Below are positions 18,706 through 27,904 of a DNA stretch of 64,000 nucleotides, one piece after another. Origin of the DNA: Proteus vulgaris (GTDB lineage Bacteria; Pseudomonadota; Gammaproteobacteria; Enterobacterales; Enterobacteriaceae); contig NZ_JAEHOQ010000021.1 in assembly GCF_016239305.1 (NCBI RefSeq), positions 20,692 to 84,691 on the forward strand. Reading direction: 5' to 3'. The stretch's first letter is position 1. Each line of letters opens with the position of its first letter. The position numbers and the translations under genes are program-made. The notes under the pieces are model-generated. The model was not told the DNA's origin. It was given only the letters and a program-made list of their open reading frames with translations, and made no database searches.

Positions 18706-18724
18706 ATAACGGAGATCCATCTGC

Positions 18725-20752
18725 ATGTCTCAGTCCCCCCTATTGATTAAGTTTAGTTTACTGGCTATTGCTGTTTCTTCTGCTTGTGTATCAGCACAAG
18801 AGAAAACACAAACTAGCGAGGAGAAAAAAACAGAAGTACTTACCGTTTATGCGACTGGTAATGAGCGTGATAGTTTTACGTTACCCATGATGTCAACTGT
18901 TATTAAAAATAACAATGCGTTGTCAGAAACCGCAGGCAGTGCTTCTGAACTACTTCGTCATGTCCCCGGAATTTCTATTTCAGGTGCAGGTCGTACTAAT
19001 GGTGAAACCATCAGTATGCGTGGATACAGTAAAAATGGAATATTGACACTTGTAGATGGTGTACGTCAAGGAACAGATACTGGCCATATTGACAGTGTTT
19101 TTATTGACCCTCTTCTTATAAAGCAAGTTGAAGTGGTTCGGGGTCCTTCTGCATTGTTGTATGGTAGTGGAGCACTTGGCGGTGTTATTGCTTACGATAC
19201 TGTTGATGCAAGCGACCTACTTTCAAAAAACGAACAAGGTGGTGTGCGAGTCACCGGCCTTGGTAATACAGCGCAACATAGCCAAGGTTTAGGTGTTACT
19301 GCTTTTGGTAAACACGAAAACCTTGATGGTCTCGTTGCATTATCGGCTCGTGATAAAGGTGATACTCGTTACGGTGGAGGTTATCGTGCTCAAAATGATG
19401 AAACCATTATTAACCTACTCTCTAAAGGGCGTTGGCTTATTGATGATAGCAATACTTTAAGTGGCCAATTCCGCTATTACCATAATGATGCTCATCAACC
19501 TAAAAACCCTCAAGTTGCTGAAAATCCCACACTGGCAAATGTGGAAACTGACCGAACAACGACACAAAAAGATGCACAGTTAATCTATCAATATAATCCT
19601 TCGGATTTACAATGGGTTAATCTAAAAACACAAGCTTATTACAGTGAAATTGATATCAACGCCAAAACAGCACAAAAAGGATTTGAAGGTCGAGAGCAAA
19701 AAACGTATGGCGTAAAACTTGAAAATCGCTCTCAAGTGGGGGTGAATAGCTTTGCATCGCATGGACTTACTTATGGTGGTGAAGTCTATAAACAGAAGCA
19801 ATCACCAAGTCAAAATACAGAAAGCTTCCCACAAGCCGATATCCGTTTTATGTCAGGCTGGGTTCAAGATGAAGTCACTTTACGTGATTTGCCTGTCTCC
19901 TTAATTTTAGGAACCCGTTTTGATAAATATAAAAGTCAAAACAATCGTTATGATGATATTACCGCTGATAAATGGTCATCCAAAGGAGCCATCAGCATCA
20001 CACCTACTGATTGGTCAATGCTTTATACCTCTTATTCACAAGCGTTTAGAGCCCCCTCTTTAGGCGAAATGTATAACGATGCTAAGCACTTCGATGCGCC
20101 ATTCCCTGGGGCACCAACAAACTATTGGCGCCCTAACCCTAATTTAAAGCCTGAAACCAATTCAACCACCGAATACGGATTTGGTTTTCAATTCGACGAC
20201 TTATTATCTAATAATGATAATCTGAAAATCAAAGCTGCCCATTTCAATACTCGTGCAAAAGATTATATTGATGCAGATGTCGCTATTTTTCAGGGATATA
20301 CACAATCAACAAATATTCCAAGAGCAACTATTTGGGGGTGGGATGTTTCTATGAGCTACCAATCTAAATTCTTTAATTGGGACATAGCGTATAACCACAC
20401 CAAAGGAAAAGATAATGCCACAAATGCCTCAATTACTTCAATTGAGCCAGATACATTAACCAGTCGCTTTGATGTTCCAGTTCCAAGCACAGATTTTTCT
20501 GTAGGTTGGGTCGGTCAATTTACCAAAAAAACGGATTTTACCAAACATGACCGTTTTAATCGCCCTACCAATCGCCAACAAGCAGGTTATGGCATCAATG
20601 ATTTTTACCTTCGTTATGAAGGTAACGCCTCCTTAAAGGGGCTAACAACTTCATTTGTACTGGGTAACGCATTTGATAAAACTTATTATTCTTCTGCTGG
20701 TATTCCTCAAGAAGGCCGTAATGCAAAAGTACTTGTGAGTTATCAATGGTAA
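18725..20752 (+). CDS. hmuR2: TonB-dependent haem/haemoglobin receptor HmuR2
   Basis: An outer-membrane haem receptor of 675 residues with a signal peptide (cleavage likely after SSACVSA), TonB box TEVLTVYAT, plug domain and beta-barrel ending in SYQW. Classical haem-receptor features are present: plug His 121 in DTGHIDS, FRAP at residues 441-444, an intervening KHF histidine and NPNL in the same extracellular loop. These are known haem-contact elements of HemR and HmuR type receptors. It starts 70 bp after hmuR1 and is followed by hmuS. Confidence 0.94.
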   Translation: MSQSPLLIKFSLLAIAVSSACVSAQEKTQTSEEKKTEVLTVYATGNERDSFTLPMMSTVIKNNNALSETAGSASELLRHVPGISISGAGRTNGETISMRGYSKNGILTLVDGVRQGTDTGHIDSVFIDPLLIKQVEVVRGPSALLYGSGALGGVIAYDTVDASDLLSKNEQGGVRVTGLGNTAQHSQGLGVTAFGKHENLDGLVALSARDKGDTRYGGGYRAQNDETIINLLSKGRWLIDDSNTLSGQFRYYHNDAHQPKNPQVAENPTLANVETDRTTTQKDAQLIYQYNPSDLQWVNLKTQAYYSEIDINAKTAQKGFEGREQKTYGVKLENRSQVGVNSFASHGLTYGGEVYKQKQSPSQNTESFPQADIRFMSGWVQDEVTLRDLPVSLILGTRFDKYKSQNNRYDDITADKWSSKGAISITPTDWSMLYTSYSQAFRAPSLGEMYNDAKHFDAPFPGAPTNYWRPNPNLKPETNSTTEYGFGFQFDDLLSNNDNLKIKAAHFNTRAKDYIDADVAIFQGYTQSTNIPRATIWGWDVSMSYQSKFFNWDIAYNHTKGKDNATNASITSIEPDTLTSRFDVPVPSTDFSVGWVGQFTKKTDFTKHDRFNRPTNRQQAGYGINDFYLRYEGNASLKGLTTSFVLGNAFDKTYYSSAGIPQEGRNAKVLVSYQW

Positions 20753-20791
20753 TTAACAATAAAATCAACGATAGATACAATAGGAGTTTCT

Positions 20792-21841
20792 GTGAATAAA
20801 CCTCTTTATGAGAGCTACCTGCAAGCAAAAGCGGATAAAAAAGCACCTTATGCTCGTGATCTAGCCGCCTACTTAAATGTAAGTGAAGCCGAATTAACAC
20901 ATGCACGCGTAGGACATGATGCAAAACGCTTACGTAACGATGTACAAGAATTATTAAAAGCCTTAAGTAAAGTGGGTGAAGTCAAAGCCATTACTCGTAA
21001 CGATATCGCCGTTCACGAACATCTTGGTGAGTACACTAATGCACGCTTTAACGATCACGCAGGTTTGATTTTAAATCCTCGTGCAATGGATTTACGCTTT
21101 TTCTTCGCTTATTGGTCTAGCATTTTTGCACTCGCAGAAGAAACCTCAAAAGGAACTCGTTATAGCATTCAGTTTTTTGATATGCATGGCGATGCATTAC
21201 ATAAAGTCTATGCAACCGACAATACCAATATGGATGAATGGGATGCGTTAAACCAATCATTCTTATCGGAGGAAAATCCTGCTCTCGACATTACCCCTAT
21301 CGAACCTTATTCAAAAACACCTGTTAGTCATGAATTGGCAGAGCAACTTGAACAACAATGGCGTTCAATGACCGATGTTCACCAATTTTTCAAACTACTA
21401 AAAGAAAATAATTTGAGTCGTCAACAAGCCTTTAAAGCCGTTGCCGACGACCTTGCTTATCAAGTCGATAACAGTGCACTAAAAACCTTATTAACCCTCG
21501 CTAAAGAAGCACAAAATGAGATCATGATTTTTGTCGGAAGTCGTGGTTGTGTGCAAATCTTTACGGGTCAGATTGACCGTTTAGTTCCTCATCAATTTGA
21601 GAATAGCGATCAAATTTGGATTAATGTTTTCAATCCTGCATTTACACTTCATTTAATTGAAAGTGAGATTGCTGAAAGCTGGATCACTCGTAAACCAACT
21701 CAGGATGGTTTTGTCACCAGTCTTGAAATCTTTGATAGCAAAGGCCAACAGATTGCCCAACTTTATGGACAACGTACTGAAGGCACTGCAGAGCAACAAC
21801 AATGGCGCGAGCAAGTTAATACCCTTGCCAAAATAGCCTAA
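20792..21841 (+). CDS. hmuS: Haem-degrading/haem carrier protein HmuS
   Basis: A cytoplasmic HemS/HmuS/ChuS family protein of 349 residues made of two similar halves (about 30-165 and 205-345). These proteins bind imported haem and in several species degrade it to release iron. The segment ARFNDHAGLILNPRAMDLRFF, read as ARFNDHAGLIL and MDLRFF, is typical. The start codon is GTG at 20792, with AGGAG six bases upstream. It lies between the receptor and the ABC transporter genes in one direction with short gaps. Confidence 0.95.
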   Translation: MNKPLYESYLQAKADKKAPYARDLAAYLNVSEAELTHARVGHDAKRLRNDVQELLKALSKVGEVKAITRNDIAVHEHLGEYTNARFNDHAGLILNPRAMDLRFFFAYWSSIFALAEETSKGTRYSIQFFDMHGDALHKVYATDNTNMDEWDALNQSFLSEENPALDITPIEPYSKTPVSHELAEQLEQQWRSMTDVHQFFKLLKENNLSRQQAFKAVADDLAYQVDNSALKTLLTLAKEAQNEIMIFVGSRGCVQIFTGQIDRLVPHQFENSDQIWINVFNPAFTLHLIESEIAESWITRKPTQDGFVTSLEIFDSKGQQIAQLYGQRTEGTAEQQQWREQVNTLAKIA

Positions 21842-21856
21842 CCGGAGAATGAGTTA

Positions 21857-22672
21857 ATGAAAAAATGGCTTCTTTTGATCCTGTGTAGCGTCATGTCGTT
21901 TGTCAGTTCCGCCAACGAGCGTATTGTCACTATTGGCGGTGATGTCACAGAGATCGTTTTCGCGTTAGGTTCGGGTGAACAAATTATTGCAAGAGACAGC
22001 ACTAGTTTAGTCCCAGAACAAGTGAAAACACTCCCTGATGTGGGTTATATGCGAATGCTAAATCCTGAAGGCATCTTATCTGTCAAACCAACATTAATTA
22101 TTACCAGCGAATTAGCTCGCCCTTCTTTGGCACTACGCCGAATAAAAGAAGCGGGTATAGCTGTTAAAACAATTACAGGTACACACTCATTAGAAGCCAT
22201 TAATGAAAAAATAGACACCATTGCCACTATTTTAAATAAACAAAAAGAAGGTAATCAGCTAAAAGAAAAACTCATCCTATCTATTAGCCGGATACCCACA
22301 ACACCTATAGATAAAAAAGTCATTTATATCATGAGTCATGGTGGTGTTGTTCCTATGGCCGCAGGTCAAAATACCGCAGCAGATACCATTATTTCACTAG
22401 TTGGAGGTAAAAATGCAATGCAAGGTTTTACAAGTTATCGCCCCCTTTCTCAAGAAGGTGTCATTGCAAGCCAACCTGATATTTTGCTGGTGACTAAAGA
22501 AGGTATTAAAGGCATTGGTGGTATTGAAAAACTGTGGAATTTACCTGGTATAAAGTACACACCTGCAGGTAAAAATAAACATTATGTCGTCGTCGATGAT
22601 ATGGGATTGTTAGGTTTTACGCTTTCAACACCTGAAGTAATGCATCAAATCCGTCAAGCATTGGAGCAATAA
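21857..22672 (+). CDS. hmuT: Periplasmic haem-binding protein HmuT
   Basis: The substrate-binding component of the haem ABC transporter, 271 residues, with a signal peptide ending near VMSFVSSANE. The class III periplasmic-binding fold is indicated by IVTIGGDVTEIVFALG and the long central helix region. The tyrosine in VGYMRMLNPEG corresponds to the haem-ligand position of HmuT/PhuT proteins. Its stop shares a base with the hmuU start (TAATG). Confidence 0.94.
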   Translation: MKKWLLLILCSVMSFVSSANERIVTIGGDVTEIVFALGSGEQIIARDSTSLVPEQVKTLPDVGYMRMLNPEGILSVKPTLIITSELARPSLALRRIKEAGIAVKTITGTHSLEAINEKIDTIATILNKQKEGNQLKEKLILSISRIPTTPIDKKVIYIMSHGGVVPMAAGQNTAADTIISLVGGKNAMQGFTSYRPLSQEGVIASQPDILLVTKEGIKGIGGIEKLWNLPGIKYTPAGKNKHYVVVDDMGLLGFTLSTPEVMHQIRQALEQ

Positions 22673-23676
22673 TGTCTCGTTTTCGTTCACCGTGGATGAG
22701 TATTTTAGTTTTACTCTTTTTACTCACCATGGTTACATTAATTTCTGTGAATAGCGGTGCACTGGCACTATCATTTCATACATTATGGAATAGCTCTTTT
22801 GATGATATGGAGTGGCAAGTTTGGCTTGATATACGTTTACCTCGTGTGCTATTGGCTATTCTTGTCGGTGGCGCATTAGCGATATCAGGTGCGATCATGC
22901 AGGGATTATTTAGAAATTCATTAGCTGATCCTGGATTGCTTGGTATAAGTAGCGGTGCGGCACTAATGGTTGCTATCGTGATTATACTGCCCTTCTCTTT
23001 TTCACCCGTATTCGCATTTTACAGCCATATCATTGCCGCCTTTGTTGGCGGCTTAATTGTGGCAATGATCATCTTCTCACTACATCAGTTAAGTGATGGT
23101 AATTTAGCAAGATTATTACTTGCGGGGATCGCTATCAATGCACTTTGTATGTCCTTTATTGGTGTCTTAAGTTATATCAGTACAGATCAACAATTACGCC
23201 AGTTTTCTCTGTGGATGATGGGTTCATTAAGTCAAATTGACTGGAAAACCTTATCGATTGCAACGCTTGTGATCATTCCAGTCAGTCTTTTAGCCTGTTG
23301 GCAAAGCCATAAATTAAACCTGTTACAACTTGGTGATGAAGAAGCGCACTATTTAGGATTAAACGTAAGACGAACAAAATTTATTTTATTACTCCTTAGT
23401 GCCATCTTAATTGGTTGTGCTGTCGCACTCAGTGGTGTCATTGGATTTATTGGACTTGTGGTTCCACATCTTATTCGCATGCGCATTGGCAGTAATCACG
23501 TATGGTTATTACCTGCCACCATTTTAGGTGGTGCAACACTGTTACTCGCCGCTGATACATTATCAAGAACACTGGTATCTCCAGCAGAAATCCCTGTAGG
23601 GCTCATTACAGGATTAATTGGGGGCCCTTATTTCCTTTGGCTTATCTTACGACAACCCGCGGGAAGGATGTCATGA
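22672..23676 (+). CDS. hmuU: Haem ABC transporter permease HmuU
   Basis: A FecCD-type permease of 334 residues with about ten membrane segments. Family landmarks include LPRVLLAILVGGALAISGAI, read as LPRVL and GGALAISGAIMQG, and the late GLVVPHLIRM segment. It brings haem from HmuT across the inner membrane. It overlaps hmuT by one base and hmuV by four (ATGA). Confidence 0.95.
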   Translation: MSRFRSPWMSILVLLFLLTMVTLISVNSGALALSFHTLWNSSFDDMEWQVWLDIRLPRVLLAILVGGALAISGAIMQGLFRNSLADPGLLGISSGAALMVAIVIILPFSFSPVFAFYSHIIAAFVGGLIVAMIIFSLHQLSDGNLARLLLAGIAINALCMSFIGVLSYISTDQQLRQFSLWMMGSLSQIDWKTLSIATLVIIPVSLLACWQSHKLNLLQLGDEEAHYLGLNVRRTKFILLLLSAILIGCAVALSGVIGFIGLVVPHLIRMRIGSNHVWLLPATILGGATLLLAADTLSRTLVSPAEIPVGLITGLIGGPYFLWLILRQPAGRMS

Positions 23677-24467
23677 TTCAAAAACAAAACACTTCGTTGC
23701 TCTATGGAAATAATTTGACGTATCAAATTGGTGAAAAAACCATTATTGATAATGTGTCTCTTTCACTTAATGCCGGAGAGTTAGTCACTATAATTGGACC
23801 TAATGGTGCAGGAAAATCATCATTACTACGCTTATTGACAGGTTATACGACACCAACACAAGGTGAGTGCTATTTTAAACAAAAGACCTATTCGCAATGG
23901 AATAGCCAACAATTAGCACAAAACCGTGCTGTTATGCGCCAGAATAGCCAACTCTCATTTTCTTTTTCTGTAGAAGAAGTGGTTGCAATGGGAAGGACCC
24001 CTCATGGGCAACAACATAAAAAAATAGCTATCGAAACAGCTCTACTACAAACAGATTGTTTAAAATTTAAGGACAGAGACTATCGTCAATTATCAGGTGG
24101 TGAACAACAACGAGTACAACTTGCCAGAGTATTAGCTCAATTATGGCATCCTACACCACAAGAAGCCGTATTATTCCTCGATGAGCCGACTTCAGCACTT
24201 GATCTTTATCATCAGCAACACAGCTTACGTTTATTAAAACAATTAGCAAAAACACAACATCTTATGGTTTGTTGCGTTCTACACGACCTTAATTTGGCCT
24301 CACTTTATGCCGATAGAATTTTATTATTGCATCAAGGAAAATTAGTTTGTGAAGGTACTCCACACGATGTCCTCACAACAGAAAATATCCAAAAATGGTA
24401 TGGTGCAGATGTGAGTGTCGATACTCATCCTGAGCATTCGTACCCACAAGTTTTTCTTCGCCCTTAA
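23673..24467 (+). CDS. hmuV: Haem ABC transporter ATP-binding protein HmuV
   Basis: The ATPase of the haem importer, 264 residues from ATG 23673 (MIQKQNTSLLYGN). Walker A GPNGAGKSS, signature LSGGEQQRVQLA, Walker B VLFLDEPTSALDL and the H-loop CVLHDLN are present. An upstream in-frame start at 23637 lies inside hmuU and is unlikely. It is the last gene of the hmu operon, followed by a hairpin at 24482-24535. Confidence 0.95.
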   Translation: MIQKQNTSLLYGNNLTYQIGEKTIIDNVSLSLNAGELVTIIGPNGAGKSSLLRLLTGYTTPTQGECYFKQKTYSQWNSQQLAQNRAVMRQNSQLSFSFSVEEVVAMGRTPHGQQHKKIAIETALLQTDCLKFKDRDYRQLSGGEQQRVQLARVLAQLWHPTPQEAVLFLDEPTSALDLYHQQHSLRLLKQLAKTQHLMVCCVLHDLNLASLYADRILLLHQGKLVCEGTPHDVLTTENIQKWYGADVSVDTHPEHSYPQVFLRP

Positions 24468-24843
24468 GTTATCTTAATTTTACTCAGTTACCTTCTAGCA
24501 CATGCTTTCTAGATTGTGACTGAGTTAATTTATTTTTATATACTTATTTATTTCAAATAAAATACACTAAGTAACACCACCTTAATTGATTAATAAATCT
24601 TATTTTTAAACTTTCCTATTTAGTCAAATAAATTGACTTTAAAATACACCTTAATCACTGATTAGCTTATAAAACACGCGAAAAAATATAACAATATGAA
24701 AAATAAATGATATAACAACATTACCAATAAAAAAATAAATCAATAAATTCAACAAAATAAAATATGTTTAAAACTATTTTTTTAATCAAAAATATCTATT
24801 AAGCTCTACCTTACTTGAGATATATAGCTTTCACCTATTAATT
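24468..24843. other. AT-rich intergenic region after hmuV
   Basis: About 500 bp separate hmuV from pqrA. Apart from the terminator-like hairpin at its left end and the Fur box and leader hairpin at its right end, I see only very AT-rich sequence with no credible reading frame or structured RNA. Confidence 0.6.
24482..24535 (+). terminator. Probable terminator of the hmu operon
   Basis: ACTCAGT (24482-24488) pairs with ACTGAGT (24519-24525), and inside it TCTAG pairs with CTAGA, giving an interrupted stem. It is followed by TTAATTTATTTTT. It lies 15 bp after the hmuV stop. Confidence 0.6.
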
Positions 24844-24862
24844 TGATAATGATTATCAATAA
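24844..24862. promoter_or_regulatory. Fur box upstream of pqrA
   Basis: TGATAATGATTATCAATAAC is a near-consensus Fur palindrome, 120-138 bp before the pqrA start. hmuV is transcribed toward it and ends 376 bp away, so pqrA is the only gene it can serve. Confidence 0.8.
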
Positions 24863-24957
24863 CAAAAAGCACTTTTTGCCTACCTGTTATTTTCCCCATG
24901 CTTAAAATAGGTTATAAATAACATACGTTACTATTCTATTTACTTGGGCACTGTGTC

Positions 24958-24977
24958 CCCACCATTTTTGTGGGAGG
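24958..24977 (+). promoter_or_regulatory. Hairpin covering the pqrA ribosome-binding site
   Basis: CCCAC (24958-24962) can pair with GTGGG (24970-24974), overlapping the Shine-Dalgarno GGGAGG (24972-24977) five bases before the ATG. An upstream GGGCA (24945-24949) can instead pair with TCCC (24956-24959), which would free the ribosome-binding site. The stems are short, so this is a suggestion from sequence only. Confidence 0.4.
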
Positions 24978-24981
24978 TTTT

Positions 24982-25350
24982 ATGGCTGAAAATGTCGTTA
25001 ATGATATTCTAAAATGGTTAGAAACCCAGTTACAACGTAACGAAGGTATAAAAATCGATACTATTGCGAACAAAAGTGGCTATTCAAAATGGCACTTACA
25101 ACGCATATTTAAAGATTTTAAAGGCTGTACATTAGGCGAATATGTCCGCAAACGTCGCTTATTAGAAGCGGCTAAATCATTACAAGAAAAAGATATGTCC
25201 ATTTTAGACATCGCTTTAATGTATGGCTTTAGCTCTCAAGCAACATTTACTCGTATTTTTAAAAAACATTTCAATACTACACCGGCTAAGTTTAGAGAAA
25301 ATGGCACAATGCCGGATACTCATTGTTTCATGTCATGCGAAAATCACTAA
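24982..25350 (+). CDS. pqrA: AraC-family multidrug resistance regulator PqrA (MarA/SoxS-like)
   Basis: A single-domain AraC-type DNA-binding protein of 122 residues with both helix-turn-helix motifs: IDTIANKSGYSKWHLQRIF in the first half and ILDIALMYGFSSQATFTRIF in the second, followed by TPAKFR. It is like MarA, SoxS and Rob in lacking a ligand domain, and matches what I recall of PqrA, described in Proteus as raising resistance to quinolones and other drugs. ATG 24982 has GGGAGG five bases before it; an in-frame GTG at 24970 lies within that ribosome-binding-site hairpin. A Fur box lies upstream. Confidence 0.92.
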   Translation: MAENVVNDILKWLETQLQRNEGIKIDTIANKSGYSKWHLQRIFKDFKGCTLGEYVRKRRLLEAAKSLQEKDMSILDIALMYGFSSQATFTRIFKKHFNTTPAKFRENGTMPDTHCFMSCENH

Positions 25351-25384
25351 TTGGTTTAGCATCATATTAATGTTACTTGTTATA

Positions 25385-25415
25385 AAAAAAACCAGCTTTT
25401 TAAGCTGGTTTTTTC
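25385..25415. terminator. Bidirectional terminator between pqrA and lplA
   Basis: AACCAGCTT and AAGCTGGTT form a nine-bp stem flanked by an A-run on the left and a T-run on the right, so it can serve pqrA on the plus strand and lplA on the minus strand. Confidence 0.92.
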
Positions 25416-25430
25416 TTTCTTTCAGAAAAA

Positions 25431-26450
25431 TTAAGCAATTGCAGTTACAAGCCATTCTTCAAGCTCATTAAGCTCCCCTTTATTATTAGGATAACGCTGT
25501 ATAAGTTGTTGAATAAGTTCTTCTAAAGACTCAGGCGTATAACGTTTACCAACTAGCATATCTGAAAATGCTTCTAATGCTGCGGGTTCTAAACTATCTG
25601 TATATATTTGACTTCTAACTACATTACCACGCTCAATATCAAAATGCAGTTCAACACCACCCCATTTAAAACGATTATCTAACAAATGAGAAAATGCGGG
25701 GGCCTGTCCAAAATTCCATTCCCAGCTACTTTGCTTAGCGAATGTCTCTTCAAAACCGGGTAAGTTTGGTAGTTTTTGCGGTGAAATAATTTCCGCATCG
25801 ACTCGCTCACCATAGTACTCAAAAAAGCTTTCCGTGATAGTTTTACATAGTTTTTCATGGGTTATATTAGGATCCAACTCGACCAAATTAGCTACTCTAG
25901 AGCGTACTGAAGTAATACCTTTGGCTTGCAGCTTTTTAGGATCTGGATTTAAGTAATTAGCGAGCCTAGATAAATTAGCGTTAATTAACAGAGTACCATG
26001 ATGGAAACCACGATCTTTCGTCTCTTTATAAGCCGAACCTGAAATTTTTCTTTCACCTTCTTCTTGAGGTACGACTAAATCATTACGTCCTGATGCTGTA
26101 GCTTGTATACCTGCTTTTGATAAGCCATCAAGTATAATTTGAGTTGAGATCGTTTTATTATATTCTGGTTTTCCCGCCATAAAGGTAAAACAGGTATTAC
26201 CGAGATCGTGGAAAACAGCACCACCACCACTTGAACGACGTGCTAATTTCACGCCATCTTCATCCATTTTTCGCGTATTACACTCTTTCCACGGATTTTG
26301 GGCTCGTCCAATAACTACCGTATTATCATTACGCCACAGAAAAAGTACACGTTGATCTGCGGGCATTTGTCTAAAAATACACTCTTCAACAGCAAGGTTA
26401 AACCAAGGATCATAAGATTCGGAAATTAACAGTCGCAACTTACCTGACAT
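25431..26450 (-). CDS. lplA: Lipoate-protein ligase A
   Basis: LplA activates free lipoate with ATP and attaches it to lysines of the pyruvate and 2-oxoglutarate dehydrogenase E2 subunits and GcvH. At 339 residues it has the full two-domain form. The motif [18 protein letters not shown] includes the lipoate-binding RRxSGGGAV loop, and KISGSAYKE carries the catalytic lysine. In E. coli lplA lies elsewhere on the chromosome, so its location here, next to nlpC, is a rearrangement relative to that species. It has its own upstream gap of about 75 bp from nlpC. Confidence 0.95.
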   Translation of the reverse strand: MSGKLRLLISESYDPWFNLAVEECIFRQMPADQRVLFLWRNDNTVVIGRAQNPWKECNTRKMDEDGVKLARRSSGGGAVFHDLGNTCFTFMAGKPEYNKTISTQIILDGLSKAGIQATASGRNDLVVPQEEGERKISGSAYKETKDRGFHHGTLLINANLSRLANYLNPDPKKLQAKGITSVRSRVANLVELDPNITHEKLCKTITESFFEYYGERVDAEIISPQKLPNLPGFEETFAKQSSWEWNFGQAPAFSHLLDNRFKWGGVELHFDIERGNVVRSQIYTDSLEPAALEAFSDMLVGKRYTPESLEELIQQLIQRYPNNKGELNELEEWLVTAIA

Positions 26451-26527
26451 AAGGAATACCTATATGAAGAAAATAAGGTATAAGATAGCATAACTTTCAA
26501 TATATTAGGGTCTTAAATGGCACGAAA

Positions 26528-27019
26528 TTACAATCGGCGAGCTTGCCAGAATGTTTTTTTCCAATAGATATTATCAAGAGAAGAGCGAGTAACCCCTTTG
26601 CTAGTTGATGCGTGAATAAACGTGTTGTCAGTATCATAAATACCGACATGAAGTCCATTTTCACCGCCACCTGTTTTGAAAAATACTAAATCCCCTGGCA
26701 TTAAATCGCTTTTACTGATTTGCGTTCCATATTTGGTTTGATCGATAGTCATTCGAGGCAATTTAATATCAAAACGATCACTATACGTTTTATAGACAAA
26801 CCCTGAACAATCAATACCTGAAGATGTCATTCCACCATAACTATAAGGTGTACCATACCACTGCTCAAGTTGTGATTTAAGTTGCACTATCACCATAATA
26901 GGATCGGAAAGCTGTGTTTTTAAAGGAGGTGCAGGTGGAATGCGTTTTGATGGACTTGATGAACATCCAGCCAGTAGGATAATACAGAGTAAGAAAGGAT
27001 AGAAAACGGACTTTCTCAT
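26528..27019 (-). CDS. nlpC: NlpC/P60 family lipoprotein endopeptidase NlpC
   Basis: A lipoprotein of 163 residues with signal peptide and lipobox ILLAGCSSSP, followed by an NlpC/P60 cysteine peptidase domain that is expected to cut peptide stems of peptidoglycan. The catalytic Cys is in SGIDCSGFVYKTY, the His in LHVGIYD and the third residue in the TFIHAS segment. I chose ATG 27019 (MRKSVFYPF) with GGTGG six bases before it. In E. coli nlpC follows btuD; here the whole arn operon separates them. Confidence 0.92.
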   Translation of the reverse strand: MRKSVFYPFLLCIILLAGCSSSPSKRIPPAPPLKTQLSDPIMVIVQLKSQLEQWYGTPYSYGGMTSSGIDCSGFVYKTYSDRFDIKLPRMTIDQTKYGTQISKSDLMPGDLVFFKTGGGENGLHVGIYDTDNTFIHASTSKGVTRSSLDNIYWKKTFWQARRL

Positions 27020-27167
27020 TGCATCCACCATTATTATTACGAGAGATTTTAAAATCTATCTGCTTTTTTAAGCAAAAACAAGTTATTGAAGGTGAATGAA
27101 TCAAGATTAATAGAATAAATAGCACAATAACCAACAAGCTACAGAAAATAAAATCCAAACTCTGAAT

Positions 27168-27566
27168 TTAGTGTGATGTCGACTCTTTGGGTTTCTGGCT
27201 AATCAACCAAACGCCTATCATAATAAAAGCAACACCCACTGTTTTTGTCCATGAAGGGTTTTCTTGAAACCAAGGTAATATCACCGCAAGAACATAAACA
27301 AAAACATAGCTCAAGCTAATAAGTGGATAAGCTTTATTTAAAGGGATAGTACGTAAAGTGAACAACCAACAAACCATTGACAGCACATACCCTACAAGCC
27401 CAGCAAATACAATACTTAATGGTGTAATATTGGCCCACAGCCATGAGAAATCAACCCACTGTTTTTCTAACTGTAATTTCGGTAGTTCAGACATACCAAA
27501 TTTTAACAATAATTGAGCAATAGTGACTAATAGCGCACTTCCCATCGCCCATAAATAGCCTTTCAT
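27168..27566 (-). CDS. arnF: Undecaprenyl-phosphate-aminoarabinose flippase subunit ArnF
   Basis: ArnF is the small multidrug-resistance-like partner of ArnE that moves undecaprenyl-phosphate-4-amino-4-deoxy-L-arabinose to the periplasmic face. From ATG 27566 (MKGYLWAMGSALLV) it has 132 residues and four membrane segments. The start overlaps the arnE stop by four bases (ATGA); the longer frame to 27620 would extend into arnE and is rejected. Last gene of the arn operon. Confidence 0.9.
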   Translation of the reverse strand: MKGYLWAMGSALLVTIAQLLLKFGMSELPKLQLEKQWVDFSWLWANITPLSIVFAGLVGYVLSMVCWLFTLRTIPLNKAYPLISLSYVFVYVLAVILPWFQENPSWTKTVGVAFIMIGVWLISQKPKESTSH

Positions 27567-27904
27567 GCTTGCATACTCATCAATACAATACCAACCATAA
27601 TCGATGCAATACCAATCCAATGCTTCACATTAACAGGCTCTTTATAAACAAACTGTCCGATTAATGTTACCACTATAAAATTGATACTTAACATGGGATA
27701 AGCAATACTTAGAGGAAGGATTTGTAATAATCGTAACCAAAACAGCATCCCAAAACCAAGCATTGCAATGGCAACAAAAAGCCAGAAAATTGTTTTCCTG
27801 ACTTTTGTTAATGAGTCACTTTGCCAGCTAACTACTGCTTGTTTTTGACATACTTGTCCTATGCAGGTCAAAAAACTCACGATCAGCAATAAAACAAAGG
27901 ACAT
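27563..27904 (-). CDS. arnE: Undecaprenyl-phosphate-aminoarabinose flippase subunit ArnE
   Basis: A 113-residue four-helix membrane protein of the EamA/SMR type, partner of ArnF. It contains the family segment LPLSIAYPMLSINFIVV. It shares one base with the arnT stop and overlaps arnF by four, so these three genes are tightly coupled. Confidence 0.9.
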   Translation of the reverse strand: MSFVLLLIVSFLTCIGQVCQKQAVVSWQSDSLTKVRKTIFWLFVAIAMLGFGMLFWLRLLQILPLSIAYPMLSINFIVVTLIGQFVYKEPVNVKHWIGIASIMVGIVLMSMQA

